Shown here in pieces: positions 43,370 to 51,747 of a stretch of DNA of 64,000 nt. Made by a program: the position numbers and the translations under genes. Position 1 is the stretch's first letter. Every line of letters starts with the position of its first letter. Origin of the DNA: JAMWDF01 sp964645405 (GTDB lineage Bacteria; Ratteibacteria; UBA8468; B48-G9; DSTR01); contig CAZYCA010000028.1 of NCBI GenBank assembly GCA_964645405.1, positions 1-64,000 of the forward strand, given 5' to 3'. The notes under the pieces are model-generated. The model made no database searches. It was not told the origin of the DNA and was given only the letters and a program-made list of their open reading frames with translations.

Positions 43370-44907
43370 CCAAAAAGCTCTTTCAGTTTTTCTGCTCTTA
43401 CCGGTTTAGTAACGAGACTACCAAGAAAATAGAAAAAACCACACCCAAGCAAAACAATGTACTCCAGAGTCCCCATACCAATTTTACCTTTAGCCGTGGC
43501 AATACCACCTAAAAGGGTAGCCAGAACACCGTAAATCATGCATAAAATAGCACCGGTAGCTGTAGCCCTTTTCCAGTAAAAGGAAATAGCGGTGCAGAAA
43601 ATAAAAATACCACCCAGACCAATCGCAGCGTAGCCCATGAATATAGCCAGAAGTTCCGGTGGTTTCCGGAAAGCCCACCAGAAAGGAATGAGAATGAAAA
43701 TACCTATGGCTACCCTGGTTAAAGCCAGCAGGTTTTTCTGGGGAATATCAGGATTCCAGATCTGGATAAGGTCCCTGGTCAGGTTTCCAGCCATTACCAT
43801 TACCATCCCGGACAGGGTGGACAACGCTGCCGCAAAAACTCCGGTGATGTAAAGCGTGGTAAGAAGCTTTCCACCTGTTGCCATAGCCAGGTAAGGAGCA
43901 GCCAGATCTCCCTTCCAGGGAGCAATAGCCAGTAACTGCTTTCCAAAAAGTGCCCGGCTGCACAGCCCGGTAATAGCATTCAAAAAAATCGGTGGACCGG
44001 CTACCAGGAAAACCATTAAGGTAATGATACTAAAATCCTGCCTGGTTAATTTTCTCATTCCGAGAAACCGGGCTACATTGTGCGGAAAACCAACTGCCAT
44101 GGTAAGAAAGATAAAAAAGGTGGAGACAACACCAGCAACGGTAGAGAATAACTGGGTGTTACCTACAGGTGGTAAATCTGTTCTCACCAGGTTTAAAAGT
44201 TTAGGGTCCTGAAGAGCCAGTCTCGCATTCAAAGTGCCCGGTCCACCCACAAAAGCAAGTGCGTAAATGCCCAGCACGAAACAGGCAAACCCAAGAAGCG
44301 CTCCCTGGATAGCCAGAGACCACTGGGTGCCAGTATAACCACCAACTATCATGTAGATAAAAACTATCACTGCAGAAAGTATCAAGCAGGGTAAAGGATC
44401 CAGACCTGTTACGGCATACCAGCAGGTAGCACCTGCCTTGAACTGTCCCACCGCATAAAGCAGCATGAAAAAAATCATCACCAGACCAGCCAGAGATTGT
44501 ACAGCTTTACTGTCAAAGCGAATACCAAGGGCATCCGGTACAGTTCTGGCTCCAAATTTTAAAGAATACCGTTGCATCACCCTGCCGGTCATGAAAAAAC
44601 AGGGCACAATACCAAAGATGGTCCAGATACCAGCAAACCACATTCCAGCCCAGCCAACTGTGTAGGTGATACCCATCATTCCCAATGTTGCCCAGCCGCT
44701 TAACCAGGTGGCTCCCAGAGCCAGTCCTGTAATGACCGGTCCAATGTCCCGATGTCCTACTAAGAAATGTTCAAAAGAATCTGACTTTTTCCGGCTTAAG
44801 AATCCCAGGATACTGCAAACAATCAACATCACAGCAATACCAAATCCTGCCCAGAGACTGAAATAAACATCAGGTTTCGGAAGTCCGAGAATGGCCTCGT
44901 CAATCAT
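43366..44907 (-). CDS. Sodium:solute symporter (SSS family)
   Basis: This 513-residue membrane protein has about 13 predicted helices and the SSS-family features. These include the long GATWLSGWATLGMMG segment in the region of the Na+ site, VPDALGIRF and YTGTQWSLAIQGALLG. It should use a sodium gradient to import an organic acid or similar solute. It lies between two PaaK genes, so an aryl acid such as phenylacetate is the likely cargo. It overlaps a small membrane-peptide gene at its 5' end by eight bases. A Na+-type pyrophosphatase encoded at 56896 could help to maintain the gradient. Confidence 0.9.
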   Translation of the reverse strand: MIDEAILGLPKPDVYFSLWAGFGIAVMLIVCSILGFLSRKKSDSFEHFLVGHRDIGPVITGLALGATWLSGWATLGMMGITYTVGWAGMWFAGIWTIFGIVPCFFMTGRVMQRYSLKFGARTVPDALGIRFDSKAVQSLAGLVMIFFMLLYAVGQFKAGATCWYAVTGLDPLPCLILSAVIVFIYMIVGGYTGTQWSLAIQGALLGFACFVLGIYALAFVGGPGTLNARLALQDPKLLNLVRTDLPPVGNTQLFSTVAGVVSTFFIFLTMAVGFPHNVARFLGMRKLTRQDFSIITLMVFLVAGPPIFLNAITGLCSRALFGKQLLAIAPWKGDLAAPYLAMATGGKLLTTLYITGVFAAALSTLSGMVMVMAGNLTRDLIQIWNPDIPQKNLLALTRVAIGIFILIPFWWAFRKPPELLAIFMGYAAIGLGGIFIFCTAISFYWKRATATGAILCMIYGVLATLLGGIATAKGKIGMGTLEYIVLLGCGFFYFLGSLVTKPVRAEKLKELFG

Positions 44908-45001
44908 TTTTCCACCCCTTTAGTGTTAAGCCCAGGCCAATAACCACTAAAGCGACACTGGCTACCACCACAATCCACCAGGCTGTCCATCCGGCATTCA
45001 T
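44900..45001 (-). CDS. Small single-helix membrane peptide, likely symporter accessory protein
   Basis: A 33-codon gene starts at ATG 45001 behind a GGGGGAGGA ribosome-binding site and ends at 44900, overlapping the symporter start by eight bases. The product is one hydrophobic helix (WWIVVVASVALVVIGLGL) followed by a short basic end (KGWKND). Small accessory peptides encoded just before SSS symporters are known in many bacteria, and the position, length and layout fit that group. It is too short to have been called by length alone. Coupling of translation to the symporter is implied by the overlap. Confidence 0.75.
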   Translation of the reverse strand: MNAGWTAWWIVVVASVALVVIGLGLTLKGWKND

Positions 45002-45015
45002 TCCTCCCCCTTATT

Positions 45016-45447
45016 TCAGAGATTTTTCAGTTCCTTTTCCGTAAGTATTTTTCTCTCATTGTAAGTGAGAATCCGCTCAGCCTTTTCCGGGTCCTCAACC
45101 CGAAGAACAACCAGGGCCTTATCACCTGATTTTTCTACAAAGGCATACATATATTCCACATTGATAATGTTTTCTGCCAGAATTTGCAGCAGCTCAGCCA
45201 GGCCACCAGGTCGGTCTTCTACCTCTACCACAACAACCGGACTCTCACTAACAGATACCAACTCCTGCCTCAGGATTTCCAGAGCTCTTTCGGTATCATT
45301 GACAATGAGACGCAGAATTCCATAATCAGCTTTATCAGCAAGGGAAAGAGCCCGGATATTAATCCCGTTTTTTGCCAGAAGAGCAACAATCTCACTCAAT
45401 CGTCCCAGTCTGTTTTCCAGAAAAATTGAAACCTGCCTGACTGCCAT
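45016..45447 (-). CDS. Tandem ACT-domain protein (copy 2)
   Basis: This 143-residue protein has two ACT domains and begins AVRQVSIFLENRLGRLSEI, closely like copy 1. The ATG at 45447 behind a GGGAGG site is chosen; an in-frame start at 45534 would run into the ligase gene and lacks homology. It probably pairs with the ligase encoded at 45482 as a sensor or regulator. The two copies are more alike at their N-terminal domains than at their C-termini. Confidence 0.9.
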   Translation of the reverse strand: MAVRQVSIFLENRLGRLSEIVALLAKNGINIRALSLADKADYGILRLIVNDTERALEILRQELVSVSESPVVVVEVEDRPGGLAELLQILAENIINVEYMYAFVEKSGDKALVVLRVEDPEKAERILTYNERKILTEKELKNL

Positions 45448-45481
45448 AATACCTCCCTTCTTCCGCACCTTTACAGAAAGG

Positions 45482-46795
45482 TTATTTCTGTCTCTGGTCA
45501 ATAACCCTTTTTGCCTTTCCCTGGCTGCGCTCAATAGACCTTGGTTCTACAAGCTTCACACTAACAGAAATACCCAAAGTAGCTTCAATCTCCTTTAAGA
45601 CATGCTGCTGAAGCTCTTCCAGCTTTCTTACCTCATCAGAAAAGACTTCCGGCGTAACCTCCACCTGAACTTCCAGTTTGTCCAGATGCTGCTCCCTGGT
45701 CACTACCAGTTGATAGTGAGGAGCAACCTCTGGTATCTTCATAAGAACACTTTCTATCTGGGAAGGAAACACATTGATGCCACGAATGATGAGCATATCA
45801 TCAATCCGGCCAAGAATTTTACTGATGCGTGGCATTGTTCTCCCGCAGTGGGGACAGCGTTCTGAGTTAAGGGTTACTATGTCTCCGGTGCGGTAGCGAA
45901 TTAGAGGCAATGCTTCTTTGGTCAAGGTAGTAATGACCAGCTCTCCTTCCTGTCCTTCTTCTAAAACCTCACCTGATTTCGGGTCTATTACTTCAGGCAG
46001 AAAATGGTCAGCCCAGATATGCAATCCTTCCTGACCGGGACACTCCATTGCCACTCCAGGCCCAATAATTTCAGAAAGACCGTAGATATCAAGAGCCAGC
46101 AAACCCCACTCTTTTTCAATCTGCTTTCTCATCCCTTCAGACCAGGGTTCAGCTCCAAACACACCGACACGCAAAGATAGACTCAGCGGGTCAATACCAG
46201 TATTTCTGGCTTCTTCTGCCATATAGAGGGAATAAGAAGGCGTGCAGGTAAGAACCGTACTTTTGAAGTCCACAAGAAGGTCCAGTTGTCTTCTGGTCTG
46301 TCCGGCAGAAACTGGAACCACAGCCACCCCCAGCTCCAGGGCACCATAGTGGACACCAAGGCCACCGGTAAAAAGTCCGTAACCGTAAGCATTATGAATA
46401 ATGTCACCTTTTTTCACTCCTGCACAGGCCAGCGAACGCGCCATGACTGTGGACCACAGTTTTATGTCAGCAGCACTGTACCCGACTACTGTCATCTTCC
46501 CGGTTGTTCCGGAAGAGGCATGAAGTTCAGCCACCTCAGACAGCCCAATAGCGAAAAGACCAAAGGGGTAATAGTCCCGAAGAGCACCTTTGGTAGTAAA
46601 GGGTAAATATTGCAAATCATTCAGAGAAGAAATGCGGGAAGCATCTATCCGGCTATCGGCAAAACTTTTCCGGTAGAAGGGAACTTTTTGTTGCACATAA
46701 CTGGCTATGTGTTGAAGTCGTTCCGTCTGGAGACTTTTCAGTTTAGATTCTGGTAGTTTTTCAAGGTCCGGTTGAAAGTAAAGAAAATCTTTCAT
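45482..46795 (-). CDS. paaK: Phenylacetate-CoA ligase (copy 2)
   Basis: This 437-residue PaaK-family ligase has SSGTTGK at 94-100, DIYGLSEIIGPG, IRYRTGDIVTL, the CPHCGRTMPR cysteines and GINVFPSQIE. It shares the full layout of copy 1 but differs throughout, so the two probably act on different aryl acids. It is the first gene of the module after the promoter at 46824-46853. Clostridial and archaeal relatives activate phenylacetate and indoleacetate; indole compounds are a possibility here, but no ketoacid ferredoxin oxidoreductase is encoded in the window. Confidence 0.92.
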   Translation of the reverse strand: MKDFLYFQPDLEKLPESKLKSLQTERLQHIASYVQQKVPFYRKSFADSRIDASRISSLNDLQYLPFTTKGALRDYYPFGLFAIGLSEVAELHASSGTTGKMTVVGYSAADIKLWSTVMARSLACAGVKKGDIIHNAYGYGLFTGGLGVHYGALELGVAVVPVSAGQTRRQLDLLVDFKSTVLTCTPSYSLYMAEEARNTGIDPLSLSLRVGVFGAEPWSEGMRKQIEKEWGLLALDIYGLSEIIGPGVAMECPGQEGLHIWADHFLPEVIDPKSGEVLEEGQEGELVITTLTKEALPLIRYRTGDIVTLNSERCPHCGRTMPRISKILGRIDDMLIIRGINVFPSQIESVLMKIPEVAPHYQLVVTREQHLDKLEVQVEVTPEVFSDEVRKLEELQQHVLKEIEATLGISVSVKLVEPRSIERSQGKAKRVIDQRQK

Positions 46796-46823
46796 AGCCC
46801 CTCCCTGACAGCTTGCTCACGTT

Positions 46824-46853
46824 ATTTTAATTTACTATCTTTCAGTTTGTCAA
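46824..46853 (-). promoter_or_regulatory. Sigma-70-type promoter of the aryl-acid module
   Basis: A perfect TTGACA (46848-46853), an 18-base spacer and TAAAAT (46824-46829) lie on the minus strand. The -35 overlaps the stop end of the metallo-hydrolase gene, so the module is probably transcribed separately from the genes upstream. Start near 46817, about 22 bases before the first ATG. Confidence 0.65.
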
Positions 46854-47483
46854 ATCTACCAGAAAAGGTTTGCCTGCAGTTAGAATTTCCACCCGGACTT
46901 CTTTAACCAGTCGCTGAAACTCTTCTGCCTGCTTCCTGGAACCAACAATATCCCCGAAATGGATAGGAATAGCTATTTTAGGTTTAAGGAGACTGACAGC
47001 CTCTGCAGCCTGGCTGGCGTCCATGGTATAGGTTCCTCCTACAGGAACAAGAGCAATATCTGGGTGTATCTGCTTCATTTCCGGAATCAAGTCAGTATCT
47101 CCTGCTACATAGATAGAATTTTCCGGCAACTTAATAAGAAAACCAAGACCCTGTCTTTCTTCCGGATGGAAGGGTTTATCCAGGTTGTATGCCGGGGTCC
47201 CTTCTATGGTTACCCAGTCTAACTTATAGTCTTCACCTGGTTTTAAGACAACCTTCTGACCCTTCGTTATTTTCTTTACAGCTGAAGATGGACCAAGAAC
47301 CGGTGTTTGAGAACCTGCAATCTTGCTGATATCCTGGTCACTACAATGGTCATAATGCTCATGGGTAACTAAAACTAAATCAGCCGGGGAAACCAGGGAA
47401 AGTTTCCAGGGGTCAACGAAAATCTTCCTTTTTCCTGCTTCTATCAGGACTGACGCATGACCGAGCCAGTAAATTTCTACCAT
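46842..47483 (-). CDS. Metallo-beta-lactamase-fold hydrolase (UPF0173-like)
   Basis: This 213-residue protein has WLGHASVLIE, then the THEHYDHCSD metal motif, VAGDTDLIPEM and a final PIHFGD, which are the ligands of the MBL fold in the UPF0173-like group. The ATG at 47483 is five bases after GGGGGTGA and is chosen over a GTG at 47489. Members hydrolyse esters, lactones or phosphoesters; the substrate is not known here. It lies 22 bases after the Gfo/Idh gene and is likely co-transcribed with it. Confidence 0.85.
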   Translation of the reverse strand: MVEIYWLGHASVLIEAGKRKIFVDPWKLSLVSPADLVLVTHEHYDHCSDQDISKIAGSQTPVLGPSSAVKKITKGQKVVLKPGEDYKLDWVTIEGTPAYNLDKPFHPEERQGLGFLIKLPENSIYVAGDTDLIPEMKQIHPDIALVPVGGTYTMDASQAAEAVSLLKPKIAIPIHFGDIVGSRKQAEEFQRLVKEVRVEILTAGKPFLVDLTN

Positions 47484-47504
47484 TGTCACCCCCTGCTCTG
47501 GTTT

Positions 47505-48557
47505 TTAGAAGGTAATCTGCTCTCCTGTCTCCGCACTCCGGTAAATACCTTCTAACATCTTGATGACTTCCAGACTTTCTTCAGGTTTGACCGGGACTTC
47601 TTTATCTTCTTTCACACATTCCAGGAATACTCTAATTTCTTCAGCATGAGGTCGGTAGTCAGGCGGTTGGGGGACATGGATTTTCACATCCTGCAGCACA
47701 CCATTTTTTTCTGTGGCTAAATTACCATCTGGCCAGTGAATACCGGCTTCAGTTCCATAAAGAACAGTGGAGAAATCCTCTATCACGGTGATGTTAGCCA
47801 GGAAACTGCAGGAAAGTGAAATGGCTGCCCCGCTGGCAAAGGTAATAAAACCAGCAGCAAAATCCTCCACATCGTACATCTTTCTATCCCATTCTCCCCA
47901 CAGACCATGAATATCTTCTCTTTTCGCCAGTTTGGTATAGGTAACTCCTTTGACTGATTTAACTTTTGGGCATCCCATAAACCAGTAAGTTAAATCAAGG
48001 ATGTGTACCCCGATATCCAGCAATGGTCCACCACCAGAGAGTTCTTTCTTGATAAAGGTTGGTCGGGCTGGCACGGAACGCCGTCTGAGCGCTTGAGCCT
48101 GAGCGAAATAGATCTCACCAAAGGCACCATCATTGATAAGATTCTTGATAACCTGACTATCCTTCCTGAACCTTTGATGCTGGGCACACATTAATTTTTT
48201 CCGGGAAGACTTAGCGGCTTTAATCATCTCTTCTACTTCGCTGGCTTTCACTGCCAGCGGTTTTTCACAGAGTACATGCTTGCTGGAATTAAGAGCAGCT
48301 AAAGTAGCCGGACAGTGGACACTGTTAGGTGCACAGATATCAACAATGTCTACCTCTTCCATTTCCATAATTTTCCGGTAATCAGTAAAGAAGTAAGGAA
48401 TATGGAAATCCTTGGCAAACTTCCTGCCAGCTTCTGCATCTACATCAGCACAACCTGCCAGTTCCACTTCCGGGATTTTCTGCCAGCCAGGAACATGAGC
48501 CCAGCGGGCAATGCCTCCGGTACCAACAATAGCTACCTGGTACTTGCCATTTTTCAT
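47505..48557 (-). CDS. Gfo/Idh/MocA-family NAD(P)-dependent oxidoreductase
   Basis: This 350-residue protein has the Rossmann motif AIVGTGGIARWAHVP at the N-terminus, the CEKPLAV motif that carries the family's catalytic Lys, and a C-terminal half with GGGPLLDIGVHILDL. Family members oxidise or epimerise sugars, inositols and related compounds. The substrate is not shown. It lies between the acyl-CoA synthetase (22 bases) and the MBL hydrolase. The sugar link fits the wider window but not its direct neighbours. Confidence 0.9.
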   Translation of the reverse strand: MKNGKYQVAIVGTGGIARWAHVPGWQKIPEVELAGCADVDAEAGRKFAKDFHIPYFFTDYRKIMEMEEVDIVDICAPNSVHCPATLAALNSSKHVLCEKPLAVKASEVEEMIKAAKSSRKKLMCAQHQRFRKDSQVIKNLINDGAFGEIYFAQAQALRRRSVPARPTFIKKELSGGGPLLDIGVHILDLTYWFMGCPKVKSVKGVTYTKLAKREDIHGLWGEWDRKMYDVEDFAAGFITFASGAAISLSCSFLANITVIEDFSTVLYGTEAGIHWPDGNLATEKNGVLQDVKIHVPQPPDYRPHAEEIRVFLECVKEDKEVPVKPEESLEVIKMLEGIYRSAETGEQITF

Positions 48558-48579
48558 TTTTCCCTCCAGCGAGAAAGGT

Positions 48580-50703
48580 TCAGTTTTCTGTTTTACTTTT
48601 CATCTCGTTGGTCATAGCCAGCCGTACATCCACGGCCAGTGCACCCTTGCCTTCCGGAAAAGCCATCAAAGGATTGATATCCAGTTCAGTGATTTCAGGA
48701 AAATCTTCCACCAGGGCAGAAACTCGCCAGAGGATATCTGCACAGGCTTTAAGGTCAACCGGTGGACTGTTACGAAAACCAGTCAGAAGTCTGGCCGCTT
48801 TAATCTCACTCATCATCTCTTTAATTTCCTGCCTGGTGACAGGAATTACCCGGAAGGTAACATCCTTCATCACTTCCACAAAAATCCCGCCTAAACCAAA
48901 CATCAAAAGATGGCCGAACTGTGTGTCCTTGCTGACACCAATGATAAGTTCTACAGCTTTTTCCAGCTGTTTCTGCACCTGGATACCGGTGATTTTTGCG
49001 TCCGGGTGAAGACGGTGTACTTTTTCCACCATTTGCCTGAAGGATTCTTCTGCCTGACGGGCAGTTGTAATATTCAGACGCACCCCTCCCACTTCTGTCT
49101 TATGCAGGATATCAGGAGAGACCAGTTTCAGGACAACAGGAAAACCCATTTCTTTTGCCACCTGGCTACACTGTCTGGGACTGGTAGTCAGAACCGAACT
49201 GACCACAGGGATACCGTAGCTGGAAAGTATCTCTCTGCCCTCCAGGTCACCAAGGGTGCAACGACCCTGGTCTCTGGCATTTCTCAGGATACTCTCTACT
49301 TTTTCTTTATCTCTTTTCCAGTCTTCTTTCTCCTCTTTAATAATTGTTTTTTCCAGCCGTTGCCGATAAAATGCCAGTGCCTGTAAACTGGCTACCGCAT
49401 TTTCCGGGAAAAGATAGTTAGGTAGTTTCTCTGCTCTCAGAAAATCAACTGCCTCTTTCATCCGCTGCCCGCCCATAAAACAGGCCACTACTGGCTTACC
49501 ACAACTTCTTGCTACCTCTACCACTCTTCTGGCTGATTCCAAGGGCTGGGTCACCACCTGAGGAGTAAGAATGGCTATCAGGGCATCAACACCGGCATCG
49601 CGGGCTACTGTATCCAGTGCCTGACCGTAAGGTAAAGCAGCCACATCCCCAAGGGCATCAACTGGATTATTAACATTAGCAGCTGGCGGGAGAAAACTTC
49701 GGAGCTTGTTTTTTGTTTCTTCAGCCAGAACCGCCAATCTCAACCCGGCTCTTTCCACAGCATCCACTGCCATTACAGAAGGACCGCCTGCGTTGGTCAC
49801 GATGGCTATTCTTTCCCCTTTTATAGCTGGCTGGGAGGCAAAAACAACAGAATAATCAAAAAGTTCCTGGACAGAAGATGCCCTCAGGACTCCAGCCTGC
49901 TTGAAGGCCGCCTGGAAAGCCGCATCTGAACCAGCCAAACTTCCGGTGTGGGAACTGACTGCTTTCAGTCCTGCTGAAGTTCTCCCTGCTTTCACCACTA
50001 TCACTGGTTTCTTCAGGGTTACTTCCCGGGCTATTTTCAGAAACCGTCGTCCATCTTTAATCCCTTCCAGATACAACAGTACCACTCTGGTTTCCGGGTC
50101 ATCTGCCAGAACCTGAAGTAAATCCGCTTCGGAAACATCTGCCATATTTCCCACACTGATAAACCTGGATAAACCGATACCCTCTTTCAGGGACCAGTCC
50201 AGGACCGCGGTACCCAGCGCACCGGACTGGGAAATAAACGCTATATTTCCCTTCCGTGGTAAATCAAACGCAAAAGAAGCATTTAACTTAGAACTGGTAT
50301 CTATAACACCTAAGCAGTTAGGTCCAATCATTCTCAGTTTGTACCGGGAACAAACTTCCACCAGCATCTTCTCTCTGCTTTTCCCTTCCTCCCCGGCTTC
50401 CTTGAAGCCAGCGCTAATAACAATAACTGCCCGCCCCCCCCTTTCTCCATATTGCCGGACTGCTTCCAGGACAAGGCCAGCCGGAATGACAATCACTGCT
50501 AAATCCGGTGTCTCTGGAAGGGAGGAAATATCTGGATAAGATTTCAAACCTAAAATTTCCTCAGCCTTCGGATTGACGGGATAAACCCTGCCCTGGTAAC
50601 CGCTTTGGACAATATTGCTTAGAATCCGGTAACCAAGCTTACCCGGCTCCCTGGAAGCTCCTACCACAGCCACACTCCCGGGTTGAAAGAAGTTTTTCAG
50701 CAT
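48580..50703 (-). CDS. ADP-forming acyl-CoA (acetate-CoA) synthetase, fused alpha-beta
   Basis: This 707-residue protein carries the CoA-binding domain (VAVVGASREPGKLGYRI), the succinyl-CoA-ligase-like domain with SSHTGSLAGSD holding the phosphohistidine, and, from about residue 485, an ATP-grasp domain with FPVVLKLVSPDILHKT. It is the fused type found in fermenting bacteria and archaea. It converts acyl-CoA, ADP and phosphate to the acid, CoA and ATP, giving substrate-level phosphorylation. Given the nearby PaaK ligases the acyl group may be an aryl acid. A TTGCTT-N17-TATAAT promoter lies upstream. Confidence 0.92.
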   Translation of the reverse strand: MLKNFFQPGSVAVVGASREPGKLGYRILSNIVQSGYQGRVYPVNPKAEEILGLKSYPDISSLPETPDLAVIVIPAGLVLEAVRQYGERGGRAVIVISAGFKEAGEEGKSREKMLVEVCSRYKLRMIGPNCLGVIDTSSKLNASFAFDLPRKGNIAFISQSGALGTAVLDWSLKEGIGLSRFISVGNMADVSEADLLQVLADDPETRVVLLYLEGIKDGRRFLKIAREVTLKKPVIVVKAGRTSAGLKAVSSHTGSLAGSDAAFQAAFKQAGVLRASSVQELFDYSVVFASQPAIKGERIAIVTNAGGPSVMAVDAVERAGLRLAVLAEETKNKLRSFLPPAANVNNPVDALGDVAALPYGQALDTVARDAGVDALIAILTPQVVTQPLESARRVVEVARSCGKPVVACFMGGQRMKEAVDFLRAEKLPNYLFPENAVASLQALAFYRQRLEKTIIKEEKEDWKRDKEKVESILRNARDQGRCTLGDLEGREILSSYGIPVVSSVLTTSPRQCSQVAKEMGFPVVLKLVSPDILHKTEVGGVRLNITTARQAEESFRQMVEKVHRLHPDAKITGIQVQKQLEKAVELIIGVSKDTQFGHLLMFGLGGIFVEVMKDVTFRVIPVTRQEIKEMMSEIKAARLLTGFRNSPPVDLKACADILWRVSALVEDFPEITELDINPLMAFPEGKGALAVDVRLAMTNEMKSKTEN

Positions 50704-50758
50704 TTTACCTCCGCGGGTGTATTTTCTCTGGAAAAATTTTCACCAGAAACTTCAACGC

Positions 50759-50787
50759 ATTATAGACCAAACTTTCCAGAAAAGCAA
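50759..50787 (-). promoter_or_regulatory. Promoter of the acyl-CoA synthetase unit
   Basis: TTGCTT (50782-50787), a 17-base spacer and a perfect TATAAT (50759-50764) lie on the minus strand, about 55 bases before the ATG at 50703. It is back-to-back with the promoter for the thiolase gene. Confidence 0.7.
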
Positions 50788-50788
50788 C

Positions 50789-50817
50789 TTGACCTCTCCA
50801 CCAAAATAACTTAACTT
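50789..50817 (+). promoter_or_regulatory. Probable promoter of the thiolase/tyrS/folP unit
   Basis: TTGACC (50789-50794) is followed after 17 bases by TAACTT (50812-50817), with TTATAT a few bases further on as an alternative. The -10 is weak, so this is less secure than its divergent partner. A strong AAGGAGG precedes the ATG at 50843. Confidence 0.45.
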
Positions 50818-50842
50818 ATATGACAATAGCAAGGAGGAAACG

Positions 50843-51745
50843 ATGCCCGAACCGGAAAACAAAGAGGAAAAAAATTTCTACCTGGAAAGGAAGCAAAAAA
50901 ACCAGGTTTTCCCCCTTAAAGGATGCCATAACACTGACTGGGGACTGAAAAATAGACTTTCCCGTATTTTTCATCCGCGAACCGGTCGCACGCTGATGCT
51001 GGCGATTGACCATGGTTATTTTCAGGGTCCAACAACAGGATTAGAAAGGGTAGACCTCACCATCGTCCCTTTACTGAAATCAGCTGACAGTCTGATGCTC
51101 ACCAGGGGTATCCTGCGAGCTGTTATCCCACCGACTTACCAGGGAGGAATAGTACTGCGCGCCAGTGGTGGCCCGAGTATCCTCAAGGAGTTGTCCAACG
51201 AAAATCTGGCTCTGGACATGGAAGAAGCATTAAGGCTGAACGCTTCTGCGGTGGCTGTTCAGGTTTTTATCGGCGGAGAATACGAAACCCAGACTGTCTC
51301 CAATCTCACCAGACTGGTAGATGCTGCCACCAGGTATGGGGTGGCTACCCTGGCTGTGACAGCAGTCGGAAGACAACTCACCAGAGACGCTAAGTACCTG
51401 AGGCTGGCCTGCCGCATCTGTGCGGAACTTGGAGCCACACTGGTTAAGACCTACTATGTGAGCCAGGATTTTGAGACAGTTACAGCCTCCTGTCCGGTGC
51501 CCATCGTTATTGCTGGCGGGAAAAAAATTCCCGAACAAGAAGCATTAATTATGGCTTACAACGCTGTGCAGCAGGGAGCTGCCGGTGTGGACATGGGTAG
51601 AAATATCTTCCAGGCAGCCAATCCTTCTGCTATGATTGCTGCCTTAAGGTTAATCGTACATGAAAACTTCAGACCGGAACAGGCTTACCAGTTTTACCAG
51701 GAAAGATTAAGAAAAACCGGGGAAAAGGAAAGTCAGGAAAATTGA
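50843..51745 (+). CDS. lsrF: LsrF-type class I aldolase/thiolase
   Basis: This 300-residue protein closely follows the LsrF pattern from memory, with KGCHNTDWGLKNRLSRIF, MLAIDHGYFQGPTTGLER, GGPSILKELSNE and VDMGRNIFQ. Lys202 in LVKTYYV occupies the Schiff-base position. LsrF transfers an acetyl group from the phosphorylated autoinducer-2 product to CoA in enteric bacteria. No lsrK, lsrG, lsrR or transporter genes occur here, so an autoinducer role is unproven. A related aldolase or thiolase step in sugar breakdown is equally possible. It is followed by an SDR dehydrogenase, overlapping no bases but only two apart. Confidence 0.85.
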   Translation: MPEPENKEEKNFYLERKQKNQVFPLKGCHNTDWGLKNRLSRIFHPRTGRTLMLAIDHGYFQGPTTGLERVDLTIVPLLKSADSLMLTRGILRAVIPPTYQGGIVLRASGGPSILKELSNENLALDMEEALRLNASAVAVQVFIGGEYETQTVSNLTRLVDAATRYGVATLAVTAVGRQLTRDAKYLRLACRICAELGATLVKTYYVSQDFETVTASCPVPIVIAGGKKIPEQEALIMAYNAVQQGAAGVDMGRNIFQAANPSAMIAALRLIVHENFRPEQAYQFYQERLRKTGEKESQEN

Positions 51746-51747
51746 AG

